Notes: generated by a model from the letters alone, not told the origin. Positions 1 to 7,599 are shown, counted from the first letter of the stretch. The stretch: DNA of 48,534 nt from Fimbriiglobus sp. (GCA_025351325.1 JANXWE010000178.1:1-48534); one strand, 5' to 3'. Program-made: numbers and translations.

Positions 1-44
1 GCCTAAATCCGATTTACCTGACGGGCACGCAGATTGATCACCCA

Positions 45-82
45 GGCGAGCCGACTGGCGTGAGCCGTCGGTGCGGTACTTG
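45..82 (+). repeat. 38-nt dispersed repeat, copy 1
   Basis: This 38-nt segment is the exact reverse complement of 1989-2026. Related copies lie at 1814-1848 (inverted) and 1890-1926 (same strand, degenerate). It begins GGCGAGCCGACTGGCG. The similarity extends outward: an ATTGATC-type stretch precedes it and an AAAACCACCAAC-type stretch follows, and both recur near the other copies. It flanks the flavoprotein gene on its 3' side while the other copies lie beyond its 5' side. Confidence 0.8.
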
Positions 83-141
83 CAAAACCACCAACCGATT
101 CTGTAATCGGATTGCCGGGACTGCATTAAATGTACGTAACA

Positions 142-1575
142 TCAATTCTTCCGAGTCCAGCGCAACCATCCTCTTAACAGGCGGGCGACCCAGGGTGTGA
201 GTCGCGCCCGGTTGAATTGATCACCGAGCTTGCGCAGGCTTTCGGTGTACGTCGGGTACGGGAAGACCGTGTCGGCGAAGGCCCGCGCGCCCATTCGATG
301 GGCCAGGGCCAGCGAAAGCGTGCCGATGATCTCCCCGGCCTGGGAACCGACGACAGTGGCTCCGAGAATCCGATCGGACTTGGCCGCCAGGAACAATTTC
401 ACAAACCCGCTCGCCCCGTCGGTCGCCCCGCGATCCAAGTCGGCCAACTCGACCCGTAACACGCGGTTACCGCTGTCGGTATCGCCGATGCTCGCCACCT
501 CCGGTTCGGTGTACGTGCAGCGTGGGATCGACTGCGGGTCGAATTTCGCGCGGCCAACGAACAGGGCATTCCGCAACACCACCCGGGCCATCGCATCGGC
601 GGCATGGGTGAAGTGCGGCATCTTCGCGGCCACATCCCCCGCCGCGAACACCCGCCGATTCGTCGTCCGCAACCGCTCATCGACGGCCACGCCCGCCGTC
701 TCATCGAATGCGATCCCCGCTGCTGCCAAATTCAACGAATCGACATTCGGCACCCGGCCCACCGCCATCAACACCGCATCAGCGGCGAACCCGGCGGGAA
801 CCTCCGGCAGAATCGACACGCCATCGGCTTTCAAAGCGTTCGCCAATAGTTCCGCCGCGTCCGCATCTTCCCTCGGCAGCACTCGGCCCCCTTTCGCAAT
901 CAGCGTGACCACCGACCCCAAGCGGGCAAACGCCTGGCCGAGTTCGCACCCGACCGGCCCGGCCCCGATCACGAGCAGTCGCTTGGGCAGCGTGGTGAGA
1001 GTGAAAATCGACTCGTTCGTGTACACCGGCACCGCGGTGGAAAGCGGGCTGGGAATGGTCGCGGCGCGGGTACCCGTCGTGATCACTGCTTTGCGGAAGT
1101 TCAACACGGCGCCGTTCACTTCGATGGATTCGTCGTCTCGAAACCGACCCTCGCCGAGGAAGACATCGATCCCCAGGGCGCGGAACCGTTCCGCCGAATC
1201 GTGCGTGGCCAACCCGGCCCGCACAGAACGTACCCGCTCCATCACGGCCGCAAAATCGACGGTGGGTTCGGGTGCGTGAATCCCGAAATGACTCGCCCGC
1301 CGCAGTTCGGCGACCAGGCGGGCACTTCGCAGGAGTGTCTTGGACGGGACGCAACCGACGTTGAGGCAATCGCCGCCCAGCGAGCCGCGTTCGATGAGGG
1401 CGACCTTCGCACCCAGTCCCGCCGCCCCGGCCGCACAGACCAACCCCGCCGGCCCGCCACCCAGCACCACGAGGTTGTACTGCGGCGCCGGAACCGGATT
1501 GGGCCAATTGGCTGGTGCCACCAAGCGACGCAACGCGTCATCGTGCCGATCACCAGGGAGGAAGGAGTCGGACAT
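142..1575 (-). CDS. FAD-dependent pyridine nucleotide-disulfide oxidoreductase, mercuric-reductase-like
   Basis: Predicted cytoplasmic flavoprotein of 477 aa that moves electrons from NAD(P)H through FAD to a redox disulfide. An FAD-binding GGGPAG motif lies near residue 40. The redox-active pair is C70/C75 in GGDCLNVGCVPSK, and a second dinucleotide fold carries GAGPVGCELG. The C-terminus has the dimerisation-domain signature FPYPTYTESLRKLGD. Where lipoamide dehydrogenases carry the catalytic base in HAHPT, this protein has Tyr, as MerA-type enzymes do. The N-terminal HMA domain and C-terminal vicinal Cys pair of true MerA are absent, so mercury reduction cannot be assumed. I chose the ATG at 1575; an in-frame ATG at 1656 would add 27 residues unlike the family. 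It stands alone between repeat-rich stretches. Confidence 0.88.
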   Translation of the reverse strand: MSDSFLPGDRHDDALRRLVAPANWPNPVPAPQYNLVVLGGGPAGLVCAAGAAGLGAKVALIERGSLGGDCLNVGCVPSKTLLRSARLVAELRRASHFGIHAPEPTVDFAAVMERVRSVRAGLATHDSAERFRALGIDVFLGEGRFRDDESIEVNGAVLNFRKAVITTGTRAATIPSPLSTAVPVYTNESIFTLTTLPKRLLVIGAGPVGCELGQAFARLGSVVTLIAKGGRVLPREDADAAELLANALKADGVSILPEVPAGFAADAVLMAVGRVPNVDSLNLAAAGIAFDETAGVAVDERLRTTNRRVFAAGDVAAKMPHFTHAADAMARVVLRNALFVGRAKFDPQSIPRCTYTEPEVASIGDTDSGNRVLRVELADLDRGATDGASGFVKLFLAAKSDRILGATVVGSQAGEIIGTLSLALAHRMGARAFADTVFPYPTYTESLRKLGDQFNRARLTPWVARLLRGWLRWTRKN

Positions 1576-1716
1576 GATTTTCCCGAATGTGGTCGAAAGT
1601 TGTGGTATCCGATGCTTGCGCATCGGGCAAACTCTGAATTTCATCGGTGACTTCACCGAGTAAACTTAGATTGACCTGTGTGCAGTCTAGCTCACGCATG
1701 ATCCGGTTCCGACACG

Positions 1717-1771
1717 TTAAGAAACGTGTCGCCACAGGGAGGGCCGTTTTTGGTGGCGACACGTTTCTTAA
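1717..1771. repeat. 19-bp perfect hairpin
   Basis: The arms 1717-1735 and 1753-1771 are exact reverse complements (TTAAGAAACGTGTCGCCAC) around a 17-nt loop. It lies upstream of the flavoprotein gene inside the repeat cluster. No adjacent gene ends here, so it is more likely a mobile or dispersed element end than a terminator. Confidence 0.7.
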
Positions 1772-1813
1772 AACCAAAACCACCAACTGTTCCAAGTGAT
1801 CGGCAAGGTAATT

Positions 1814-1848
1814 GTACCGCACCGACGGCTCACGCCAGTCGGCTCGCC
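1814..1848 (-). repeat. 38-nt dispersed repeat, copy 2 (inverted, 35 nt)
   Basis: It matches the reverse complement of 45-82 from GTACCGCACC to GGCTCGCC and diverges at one end. It forms an inverted pair with the degenerate copy at 1890-1926. The whole 1576-2093 stretch shows no credible gene: it holds this repeat cluster, the 1717-1771 hairpin and the 2042-2089 hairpin. Confidence 0.75.
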
Positions 1849-1889
1849 CGGATCCGTTTTGACGAACGAAAACGCAAATTGATCGACAC

Positions 1890-1926
1890 GGCGAGCCGAT
1901 TGCGTGAGCTGTCGGTGCGGCACTGG
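1890..1926 (+). repeat. 38-nt dispersed repeat, copy 3 (degenerate)
   Basis: Same strand as copy 1, with several substitutions (GGCGAGCCGATTGCGTGAGC). Flanking similarity to copy 1 persists on both sides: an AATTGATC-type stretch before it, and GGCAAAATCACC after it against TGCAAAACCACC in copy 1. This suggests the repeat unit is longer than 38 nt. Confidence 0.65.
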
Positions 1927-1988
1927 CAAAATCACCGACTGTTCAGCCAATTGGGTTGCCAGCATTGCTTGAAGTGGTCGTAAAGTGA

Positions 1989-2026
1989 CAAGTACCGCAC
2001 CGACGGCTCACGCCAGTCGGCTCGCC
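1989..2026 (-). repeat. 38-nt dispersed repeat, copy 4 (exact inverse of copy 1)
   Basis: All 38 nt are identical to the reverse complement of 45-82. Exact identity across about 1.9 kb, with older degenerate copies between, points to recent copying or gene conversion. Confidence 0.8.
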
Positions 2027-2041
2027 TCAACATGCTTTACC

Positions 2042-2089
2042 AAAAATAACCGTAGGCGAACCCACTTGGGTTCGCCTACGGTTATTTTT
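2042..2089. terminator. Long perfect hairpin, probable bidirectional terminator
   Basis: The arms 2042-2064 and 2067-2089 are perfect 23-nt reverse complements. They end in A-rich and T-rich tracts on the two sides, so the hairpin can act as an intrinsic terminator on either strand. It sits 4 bp beyond the stop codon of the small exported protein gene read leftward (2094-2399). Confidence 0.8.
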
Positions 2090-2093
2090 AACT

Positions 2094-2399
2094 TCACTTA
2101 GCGCCGTAGGGCTGCTGGGGGAAGTACGGGTTGATCTGGTAGCCCATACCGCCGCTGCCCGGAGGGGCGTAGTACGGCGAATTCATCATCGGGGCGGCCG
2201 TTTGGAAATGCGAGTTGTACGGCCAGTAGAGGTACCACGGGGCGGCTTGGAACGCCGGGAGTGGTTGCTTGTGGAACAGCGATTTGAAAATCGGCTGCTG
2301 CCCTTGGCATCCGAACGGATTCGGTGCCTGGGCTTGGGCGCCGTCGGCAAATGCCAACAAGCCCATCACGGCGGCCACGGCGATCAGAAACTTCTTCAT
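2094..2399 (-). CDS. Small exported Pro/Tyr-rich protein
   Basis: A 101-aa protein of unknown function. It has a clear Sec signal peptide: MKKF, a hydrophobic stretch to about residue 18, then an AQA-type cleavage region near residue 23. The mature part is rich in Pro, Gln, Tyr and Phe, with repeated short PY/PYY motifs and a single Cys. No catalytic motif is visible. The ATG at 2399 has an AGGA-type ribosome site about 9 nt upstream. A strong hairpin follows directly. Short exported proteins of this type are common in Gemmataceae, and I infer a cell-surface or periplasmic location. Confidence 0.75.
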   Translation of the reverse strand: MKKFLIAVAAVMGLLAFADGAQAQAPNPFGCQGQQPIFKSLFHKQPLPAFQAAPWYLYWPYNSHFQTAAPMMNSPYYAPPGSGGMGYQINPYFPQQPYGAK

Positions 2400-2572
2400 C
2401 GGTTCAATCCTCGGTCGTCCAGTCCATTAGAAAGTGGGCGCGGCTCCCTGCGAGTGCGCACCGAGTTGCAAAATAACTATGCCCGCTGATTATCGGACGT
2501 GCGGGTCGGCGAACCCATTTCCACCGACCCCGTTGAGAACTCCGGCGCCAAAACCGCGCCGACCGGAACGGT

Positions 2573-3217
2573 TTAGCGTTCGGTCATAGTCAGACCCACG
2601 GTTTGAATCGAATCTGACGGTTGAATCGCCGAATGGCACGTCGAACAGCCACTGGTGTGGCGGTGCTGCCACGGGTTGATCCGGTGGCCGACGTTCTTCA
2701 GCGTGGCCAGGGAGTAACTTCCCCACGTGTGCCCACTGCTGCAAGTTCCACACGGACTGTGGCGAACGCCGTGGAGACCAAGGCCACCGAGTCCACCGCT
2801 GAAGCCGCTCGACAGTTCATTGAGTCGCAACCGACCCGTGGCGGCGTTGCCACCCTGGCGACCGATGGGGCCGGTGTACTTCAAGTCCGAGGTCCACGGG
2901 CCGTACGGCTCGAAGGGGTAATAGCCTTCGTACGGGCCATAATTGACGAGCGGGCCTTCTTGGTGAATCCGCGAGAACACGCGGAACCCGACCGAGAATG
3001 GGCCGGCCGGTGGGCAACCGAGGCCCAACCCGTGGAACGGGCCGTGGTAGCCCCCAGTCCCGCCGCCGTAACCACCGCCGTGGTCGAATCTCGGCGGAAT
3101 CACGCCACCACCGCAGCCGCCCGGCGTGTTGCAGCCGGCACCTTGGGCCAGCGCTTGCGACGCGGTGGCCAGTAGGAAAGGCAGGGCCAGCATCCCTGCC
3201 AAGAGCATCCGTCTCAT
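2573..3217 (-). CDS. Exported Gly-rich protein with C-terminal Cys motifs
   Basis: A 214-aa exported protein of unknown function. The signal peptide starts MRRMLLAGMLALPF and ends at an ALAQ site near residue 25. The next region is Gly/Tyr/Pro-rich with Cys pairs. The C-terminal part holds a CGTC motif and a CSTCH motif (C191, C194, H195). The second fits the haem c attachment pattern CxxCH, although the surroundings do not resemble a known cytochrome domain, so haem binding is only a possibility. I chose ATG 3217 because a GAGGGA ribosome site lies about 8 nt upstream; ATG 3226 is the alternative and would add three residues. It lies in tandem with the 2094-2399 gene. Confidence 0.7.
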   Translation of the reverse strand: MRRMLLAGMLALPFLLATASQALAQGAGCNTPGGCGGGVIPPRFDHGGGYGGGTGGYHGPFHGLGLGCPPAGPFSVGFRVFSRIHQEGPLVNYGPYEGYYPFEPYGPWTSDLKYTGPIGRQGGNAATGRLRLNELSSGFSGGLGGLGLHGVRHSPCGTCSSGHTWGSYSLATLKNVGHRINPWQHRHTSGCSTCHSAIQPSDSIQTVGLTMTER

Positions 3218-3498
3218 ATCTGCCATCCCTCGAGGAACGTGGCCCCACCGCTGCCGACTCCCGACGGCGATCCACGGGCCAGTGCGGTAGCTTGCGCTAC
3301 AACCGACGGATAGCCAGCGACGTTATCGGACGGAGACGAGGGTGGTGCCTGTGGAACCCGTTGGCACCGGCGCAACGGTCAAGGGCATCGGGATCGCTAG
3401 AATTGGGATAGGTCTGTTTTGACGATGCTCTCGCTTCCGCACAGGTTGAATTTGCTGTACGATCGGATCTTTCCGCTCCAACCTGCAGGCCATTTCCG

Positions 3499-4911
3499 AT
3501 GATTCGATTCTTTGCATGCCTCTTACTGCTTTTGTCGGCCTCAGCGCTGTCCGCGGCCGACCCCACGCCGTGGGCGACTTATCGGGGCAACCCAGCGCGC
3601 ACCGGCAATACCGACGGCCAAGCGGTGCCGGACAAACCGGTTGTCCTCTGGGCCGTGTCGTCCCAAGATCATTTCATTGCGGCTCCGGTGCCAATCGGCG
3701 ATTCGCTTTACGTCTCGGGTTTTGGCGCCTTCAACCGACCGACGATTGCACTCTACCCGACGGTCGATGGCAAGAAACCGCTCTGGTCGCGTTCGGCACC
3801 CTACCTCCGCTTGGCGTCGGTATCCTCGGCCGCCGTGTCGGGAAATTCACTCGTCTTCGGCGATGGCCTCCATCAAGATTCCGGGGGCGTCCTCCACTGC
3901 CTCACCGCCGACACGGGCCGACCCGTTTGGCAACTGCCGATGCCCGGCGACTTGATGCACCTCGAAGGGGCACCGACCATCGCCGACGGCCGGGTGTACA
4001 TGGGCGCCGGCGCCGGAGGTGTCATTTGCGTGGAACTCGACAAAGCCACGCTCGACGGCAAAGACGTGACCGCCGCCGAGGTGGCGACGCTCCAAGAGGC
4101 CAAGTGGAAAGAACTGCTCGCCAAGTACGAAACAGACAAGAAGAAAGACCCGGACTTCGCGGTGCCACCGACGGAAGACAGTTTGCTGAAACCGGAGCCG
4201 AAGAAGGTCTGGCACAAAGGGGAGAAGAAATGGCACGTCGATGCGCCGGTCTGCGTCGTCGGCGACAACGTGCTGGTCTGCACGAGCTATCTGGACAAAG
4301 AAAAAGTCGGCGAGAAGGCCCTGTACTGCTTGAACGCCAAGACCGGCGAGACGCTTTGGACGCAGCCGCTCGCGCTCAATCCATGGGGCGGAGCCAGCGT
4401 CAGCGGGGAGACGGTGATCGTGTCCGGGAGCAGCGTCGGCTATTACTTTGCGCAATTGAAAGGGGCCAAGGGGGAACTGGCCGCGTTCAACCTCGCCGAT
4501 GGCAAACCGAAGTGGAAAAAGGACGTCCCCGGTGGCGTCGTCGGTGCCGTGGCCATTGCGGACGGACTCGCCGTCATCACGGCCACCGACGGGAAAGTTC
4601 GCAGCTACGCTGTGAGCGACGGCGATCGCAAATGGATTTACGACACGAAGTCGCTGACGTTCGCCCCCGTGGCGATCACCGGGGGGATCGTTTACATCGG
4701 CGACTTGGTCGGCGGAATCCACGCGGTCACGCTCAAAGATGGCCTGCCGAAGTGGAAGATCGATCTGGGTACCGATCCGGCCGTGAAAGCACCCGGGATG
4801 GTCTACGGTGGCGTCACCGTCCACGGTGGCAAGCTGTTCGTAGGAACGTGCAATTTGGAAGGCCCCAACGCCCGCAAGGGGACGTGCTTGGTTTGCATCG
4901 GGGTGAAGTGA
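3499..4911 (+). CDS. Exported PQQ-type beta-propeller repeat protein
   Basis: A 470-aa protein. The N-terminal signal peptide (MIRFFACLLLLLSASALSAA) is followed by repeated Trp-containing blades typical of PQQ-like/BamB-like propellers: GKKPLWSR, GRPVWQLP, GETLWTQP, GKPKWKKD, DGDRKWIYD and GLPKWKID. A roughly 70-residue Lys/Glu-rich insertion near residues 185-255 interrupts the propeller. No quinoprotein dehydrogenase catalytic residues are apparent, so a scaffold or binding role in the periplasm is more likely than an enzyme. The last codons (…RKGTCLVCIGVK) are echoed by a displaced copy at 5778-5816, so the 3' end looks like the site of a past insertion. Confidence 0.82.
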   Translation: MIRFFACLLLLLSASALSAADPTPWATYRGNPARTGNTDGQAVPDKPVVLWAVSSQDHFIAAPVPIGDSLYVSGFGAFNRPTIALYPTVDGKKPLWSRSAPYLRLASVSSAAVSGNSLVFGDGLHQDSGGVLHCLTADTGRPVWQLPMPGDLMHLEGAPTIADGRVYMGAGAGGVICVELDKATLDGKDVTAAEVATLQEAKWKELLAKYETDKKKDPDFAVPPTEDSLLKPEPKKVWHKGEKKWHVDAPVCVVGDNVLVCTSYLDKEKVGEKALYCLNAKTGETLWTQPLALNPWGGASVSGETVIVSGSSVGYYFAQLKGAKGELAAFNLADGKPKWKKDVPGGVVGAVAIADGLAVITATDGKVRSYAVSDGDRKWIYDTKSLTFAPVAITGGIVYIGDLVGGIHAVTLKDGLPKWKIDLGTDPAVKAPGMVYGGVTVHGGKLFVGTCNLEGPNARKGTCLVCIGVK

Positions 4912-4921
4912 GTGGGGTTAT

Positions 4922-5061
4922 GTTGGAGTTCAACCTTCAGGTTGTCTTAGTCGACCAAGTCTTCGAGGTCGGACGCCCGGGGTCGGGCCTCGAAGACTCG
5001 TCCCGACTGACCGTTCGACATTCGACAGCACTTGAAGACAACCTAAAGGTTGAACTCCAAC
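4922..5061. mobile_element. Palindromic MITE-like element
   Basis: The outer arms 4922-4948 and 5035-5061 are 27-nt near-perfect inverted repeats (GTTGGAGTTCAACCTTCAGG at the left end). An inner pair, 4958-4968 and 4988-4998 (AGTCTTCGAGG), is also perfect. The element starts 10 bp after the PQQ gene stop and ends 13 bp before the next start codon. It has no coding capacity. Its form fits a REP/MITE-type non-autonomous element. Confidence 0.7.
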
Positions 5062-5074
5062 GGAGAAAACAATA

Positions 5075-5440
5075 ATGAATGCAATCGCCACACGTCTTCT
5101 TGTGTTTGCCCTATTTGTGATCAGTGCCTGTCTCGCTTTTTCATTTTACGCACGATCATCCCAACAGAAGGTGTGCATTCGCAATTCAACTGGCAAAATG
5201 ATCAATGATATCGTTGTGTTCGTCGACAACAAACCCATTTTCTGTGGAGGCATCAACAGCGGTGAGTTTGAAACTTATAGATTCACCCCAAGCACTGATG
5301 ATGCGGCATTTGACATTTCGTACAGCGTCGATGGCAATTGCATCAGCCACTCCAACGTGGGATACATCACGACCGGGGATAGCACTCGCCATACGATTGA
5401 ATTGCTGTCCAACGACTATAAATACACATCTAGCCCCTGA
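5075..5440 (+). CDS. Small orphan, putative lipoprotein or membrane-anchored protein
   Basis: A 121-aa protein of unknown function. The N-terminal hydrophobic segment, residues 8-25, contains a lipobox-like VISAC with C19, so it may be lipidated; otherwise it is a single-pass anchor. The rest is a soluble, probably beta-rich domain with Cys near residues 32, 54 and 88. Base composition is visibly AT-richer than neighbours, with codons such as AAT, ATT and TCA common, which fits acquisition by transfer. GGAG lies about 10 nt before the ATG. It lies between the palindromic element and a convergent small gene, inside the segment bounded by the two copies of the PQQ 3' end. Confidence 0.65.
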   Translation: MNAIATRLLVFALFVISACLAFSFYARSSQQKVCIRNSTGKMINDIVVFVDNKPIFCGGINSGEFETYRFTPSTDDAAFDISYSVDGNCISHSNVGYITTGDSTRHTIELLSNDYKYTSSP

Positions 5441-5448
5441 TGTGCTTC

Positions 5449-5709
5449 TCACGGGCGAATCCGAGCTTTCGAAACGTAGAAGTTGCCGATGTTGGCTTTT
5501 TTCACGTCGTGAATAGCAGACGCGACCGCATCCTCCAACGATGCTGCCGACCGACAGAACACCATAGACATGATTCCATCCTGGAAACTCAGTATCGAAT
5601 CGTCACAATCCGCTTCAAAGAGCGCATCTTCGACCGTTTCGCTGTGCGCAGTCCGGCTATCCAGAATAAAAGTAAATTCGTGTTTGCACTCGGCTGTATT
5701 CTTCGTCAT
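5449..5709 (-). CDS. Small conserved protein of unknown function
   Basis: An 86-aa protein that starts MTKNTAECKHEFTFIL. It shows the pattern of a small family I recall from cyanobacteria and planctomycetes: an N-terminal FTFIL strand, a central DALFEADCDDS segment, a strand with acidic and hydrophobic residues, and a C-terminal LEDAVASAIHDVKKA helix. The family role is unknown to me. I chose ATG 5709 because an AGAGGG ribosome site lies just upstream; longer in-frame starts would reach into the displaced PQQ remnant. The stop codon lies 8 bp from that of the convergent lipoprotein-like gene. Confidence 0.6.
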   Translation of the reverse strand: MTKNTAECKHEFTFILDSRTAHSETVEDALFEADCDDSILSFQDGIMSMVFCRSAASLEDAVASAIHDVKKANIGNFYVSKARIRP

Positions 5710-5777
5710 CACTCGCCCTCTTTTCACGATAATTTGTGTGGGCTTCGCAGCAGCCCGCAATCCTCCGCCCACACGCT

Positions 5778-5816
5778 CGCAAAGGGACGTGCTTGGTGTG
5801 TTTTGGGGTGAAGTGA
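5778..5816 (+). pseudogene. Displaced 3' end of a PQQ-propeller gene
   Basis: These 39 nt match the end of the intact gene (4873-4911) at 34 of 39 positions and end in the same TGA. In frame they read RKGTCLVCFGVK-stop against RKGTCLVCIGVK-stop. Four of the five differences are in three synonymous codon changes plus one Ile-to-Phe codon (two bases). No other part of a propeller gene is present. It marks the right boundary of the inserted segment 4912-5777. Confidence 0.75.
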
Positions 5817-5835
5817 ATATACTGTTTTACTAAGT

Positions 5836-5883
5836 CGGAAGCGTGAGCGACGGTCGAAGCGAAAACCCTCGCTCACGCTTCCG
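5836..5883. terminator. 15-bp hairpin at the 3' end of the M28 peptidase gene
   Basis: The arms CGGAAGCGTGAGCGA (5836-5850) and its exact complement (5869-5883) enclose an 18-nt loop. It lies 35 bp beyond the peptidase stop. There is no clear T-tract, so it may be a REP-type hairpin acting on mRNA stability rather than a classical terminator. Confidence 0.55.
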
Positions 5884-5918
5884 GCTCGCCAGGAGTGTTT
5901 CACTCCGTAGCGCATCGA

Positions 5919-6827
5919 TTATTCCCAAGCCCACGACGCTGAACGTGCCAACGCCAACTGCGTCACTCGGGACATGAACTCGTAGTCGAGTGTATCCGGT
6001 TTGTCGGTCGCGCGGTGGTAGTGCGGATTCCGGAACTCGGACGTGTCCGTCCACATGATGGCCGGGATGCCAAGCTTCCAAAACGGTGCGTGATCGCTGC
6101 GGTGCAGGTGCCCGAAGTACTTCTCGATACCGAGGTAAATCTTCAGCGCGAGAACCGGCGAATGCGGGACGTACGTGGCCGCGAGCGAGAGGAGCTTTTC
6201 AGCGATGGAATTAGAACGGCGGTTGGCCAGGAGGCCGAGAAAATCGCCGATGTCGGGTGCGCCCACGCCCGGCAAGCCCGGCGGCATTCGCTGAGAACCG
6301 GGCGCGATCGTGCAGTAGCCGACCATCTCGAAAATGTGAGCTTCTGCGATGGCCCACGCGGATTGGGACGCGGCATAGGCCGCGAATTCGGCGCTCCCCA
6401 AGAGACCGTCTTCTTCCCGGTTGAATAGGACGATCATCGCCGAGCCGATCCCGTGCTCTCGGATCAGCCGCGCACATTCCAAACAGACCCCGACTGCACT
6501 CCCATTGTCATCGGCTCCTGGCGTGCCGGGGATCGAATCGTAGTGAGCCCCGAAAAGCAGGTAGGTTCCGTCTTCGGAAGGCCCGGTGGAAACGACGATG
6601 TTGTCGTAGGTGCCTTGGAGCTGCGGCGTGTACCCGAAGCCGGTGAGTTCTCGGATCAGAAGATCTCTCGCCCGGATGTTGGCCTTTCGCTCGGCAATGT
6701 AGTGACGTGGAAACGAGATCATCTCTACGGAGGCCCGGAGCCTTTCTGCCGACACGCCGCTCAGCACCTCGCGGGTACCGGCATCGGCTGTTTTCGGGCG
6801 ACGGTTTTTCGAGCGCGCGACGATCAT
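5919..6827 (-). CDS. M28-family zinc aminopeptidase-like protein
   Basis: A 302-aa predicted metallopeptidase releasing N-terminal residues from peptides. The zinc-ligand pattern of family M28 is visible: H95 in GAHYDS, the bridging D106 in GADDNGS, the catalytic/ligand pair E138-E139 in NREEDG, E167 in FEMVGY, and H271 in YHRATDKPDT, with the companion SDHAPF segment at 244-249. In many M28 enzymes the residue equivalent to E167 is Asp, but an LEM-type variant also exists. No signal peptide is seen, so it is probably cytoplasmic. It lies 31 bp downstream of the yebC-type gene on the same strand and is likely co-transcribed. Confidence 0.85.
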   Translation of the reverse strand: MIVARSKNRRPKTADAGTREVLSGVSAERLRASVEMISFPRHYIAERKANIRARDLLIRELTGFGYTPQLQGTYDNIVVSTGPSEDGTYLLFGAHYDSIPGTPGADDNGSAVGVCLECARLIREHGIGSAMIVLFNREEDGLLGSAEFAAYAASQSAWAIAEAHIFEMVGYCTIAPGSQRMPPGLPGVGAPDIGDFLGLLANRRSNSIAEKLLSLAATYVPHSPVLALKIYLGIEKYFGHLHRSDHAPFWKLGIPAIMWTDTSEFRNPHYHRATDKPDTLDYEFMSRVTQLALARSASWAWE

Positions 6828-6858
6828 GCGAAGGCCCCAGAGGAGAATGCGTGCTCTA

Positions 6859-7599
6859 TCACCCCATCATCTCATCCGTCAGATGCGCGGTGGTGTACAC
6901 GTTCTGGACATCCTCGTTTTCTTCCATCTTCTCGATGATGCGGACCAGCTTCTTGCCGAGTTCCACGTCGACTTCGGTCATCGCTTTGGGGATGTTCTTC
7001 ACTTCGGCGTCGATCAGTTCGTAGCGGGCCGTCAGCAGTGCTTCCTGTAAGCCGTTGAACTTCACCGGTTCGCAGGTGATCTCGTACGTCCCTTCCACGT
7101 TCTGAAAGTCGTCGGCCTCGGCGTCCATGGCGGCGGTCATCACGGCGTCTTCGTCCGGGTACTTCTTGGCGTCGATCAGGATCAAGCCCTTGCGGTCGAA
7201 GAGGTAGCCGACGCAGCCGGGCAGGCCCATGTTGCCGCCGTTTTTGTCGAAGATCAGCCGGACGTCGCCGCCGGTGCGGGCGCGGTTATCGGTGACGGCT
7301 TCCACCATGATGGCGATGCCACCCGGGCCGTACCCCTCGTAGGTCGTCTCTTCGTGGACGTCGCCTTCGAGTTCGCCGGTGCCTTTTAAAATGGCCCGTT
7401 CGATCTTCTCTTTCGGCATGCTCACCGAGCGGGCTTTGTCGATGGCGTAGCGCAGGCGCAAGTTCGTGGTCGGATCGCCGCCACCGCTTTTCGCGGCGAC
7501 CATGATGTAGACGCCGAGCTTGCTGAAGAGCTTGCCGCGCACGGCGTCTTGTTTGCCCTTGCGCGCCGCGATGTTTTTCGAGTGACTGTGCCCTGCCAT
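6859..7599 (-). CDS. yebC: YebC/PmpR-family protein
   Basis: A 246-aa protein starting MAGHSHSKNIAARKGKQDAV, close to the invariant YebC N-terminus MAGHSKWANI. The three-domain length is normal (about 240-250 aa). Other family blocks include the GGGDPTTNLRLRYAI segment and YEGYGPGGIAIMVE. The family is annotated as transcriptional regulators, and some members act at the ribosome to relieve stalling at proline-rich stretches. AAGGAG lies about 7 nt upstream of ATG 7599. The open frame continues upstream, but that part is only the antisense of the next gene. It is flanked on the same strand by the hydrolase gene (53-bp gap) and the peptidase gene (31-bp gap). Confidence 0.92.
   Translation of the reverse strand: MAGHSHSKNIAARKGKQDAVRGKLFSKLGVYIMVAAKSGGGDPTTNLRLRYAIDKARSVSMPKEKIERAILKGTGELEGDVHEETTYEGYGPGGIAIMVEAVTDNRARTGGDVRLIFDKNGGNMGLPGCVGYLFDRKGLILIDAKKYPDEDAVMTAAMDAEADDFQNVEGTYEITCEPVKFNGLQEALLTARYELIDAEVKNIPKAMTEVDVELGKKLVRIIEKMEENEDVQNVYTTAHLTDEMMG

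Noticed and set aside
1768-1965. A short minus-strand frame in the repeat cluster that might be a transposase remnant
   Set aside because: The peptide consists of translated repeat copies. No DDE, HUH or other transposase motif is visible.
45-2026. Possible CRISPR array from the 38-nt repeats
   Set aside because: Spacing is irregular, orientations are mixed, copies diverge and no cas gene is present.
2573-3217. Calling the Gly-rich exported protein a cytochrome c because of CSTCH
   Set aside because: A single CxxCH near the C-terminus of a low-complexity protein, without an axial ligand region or cytochrome fold pattern, is not enough evidence.
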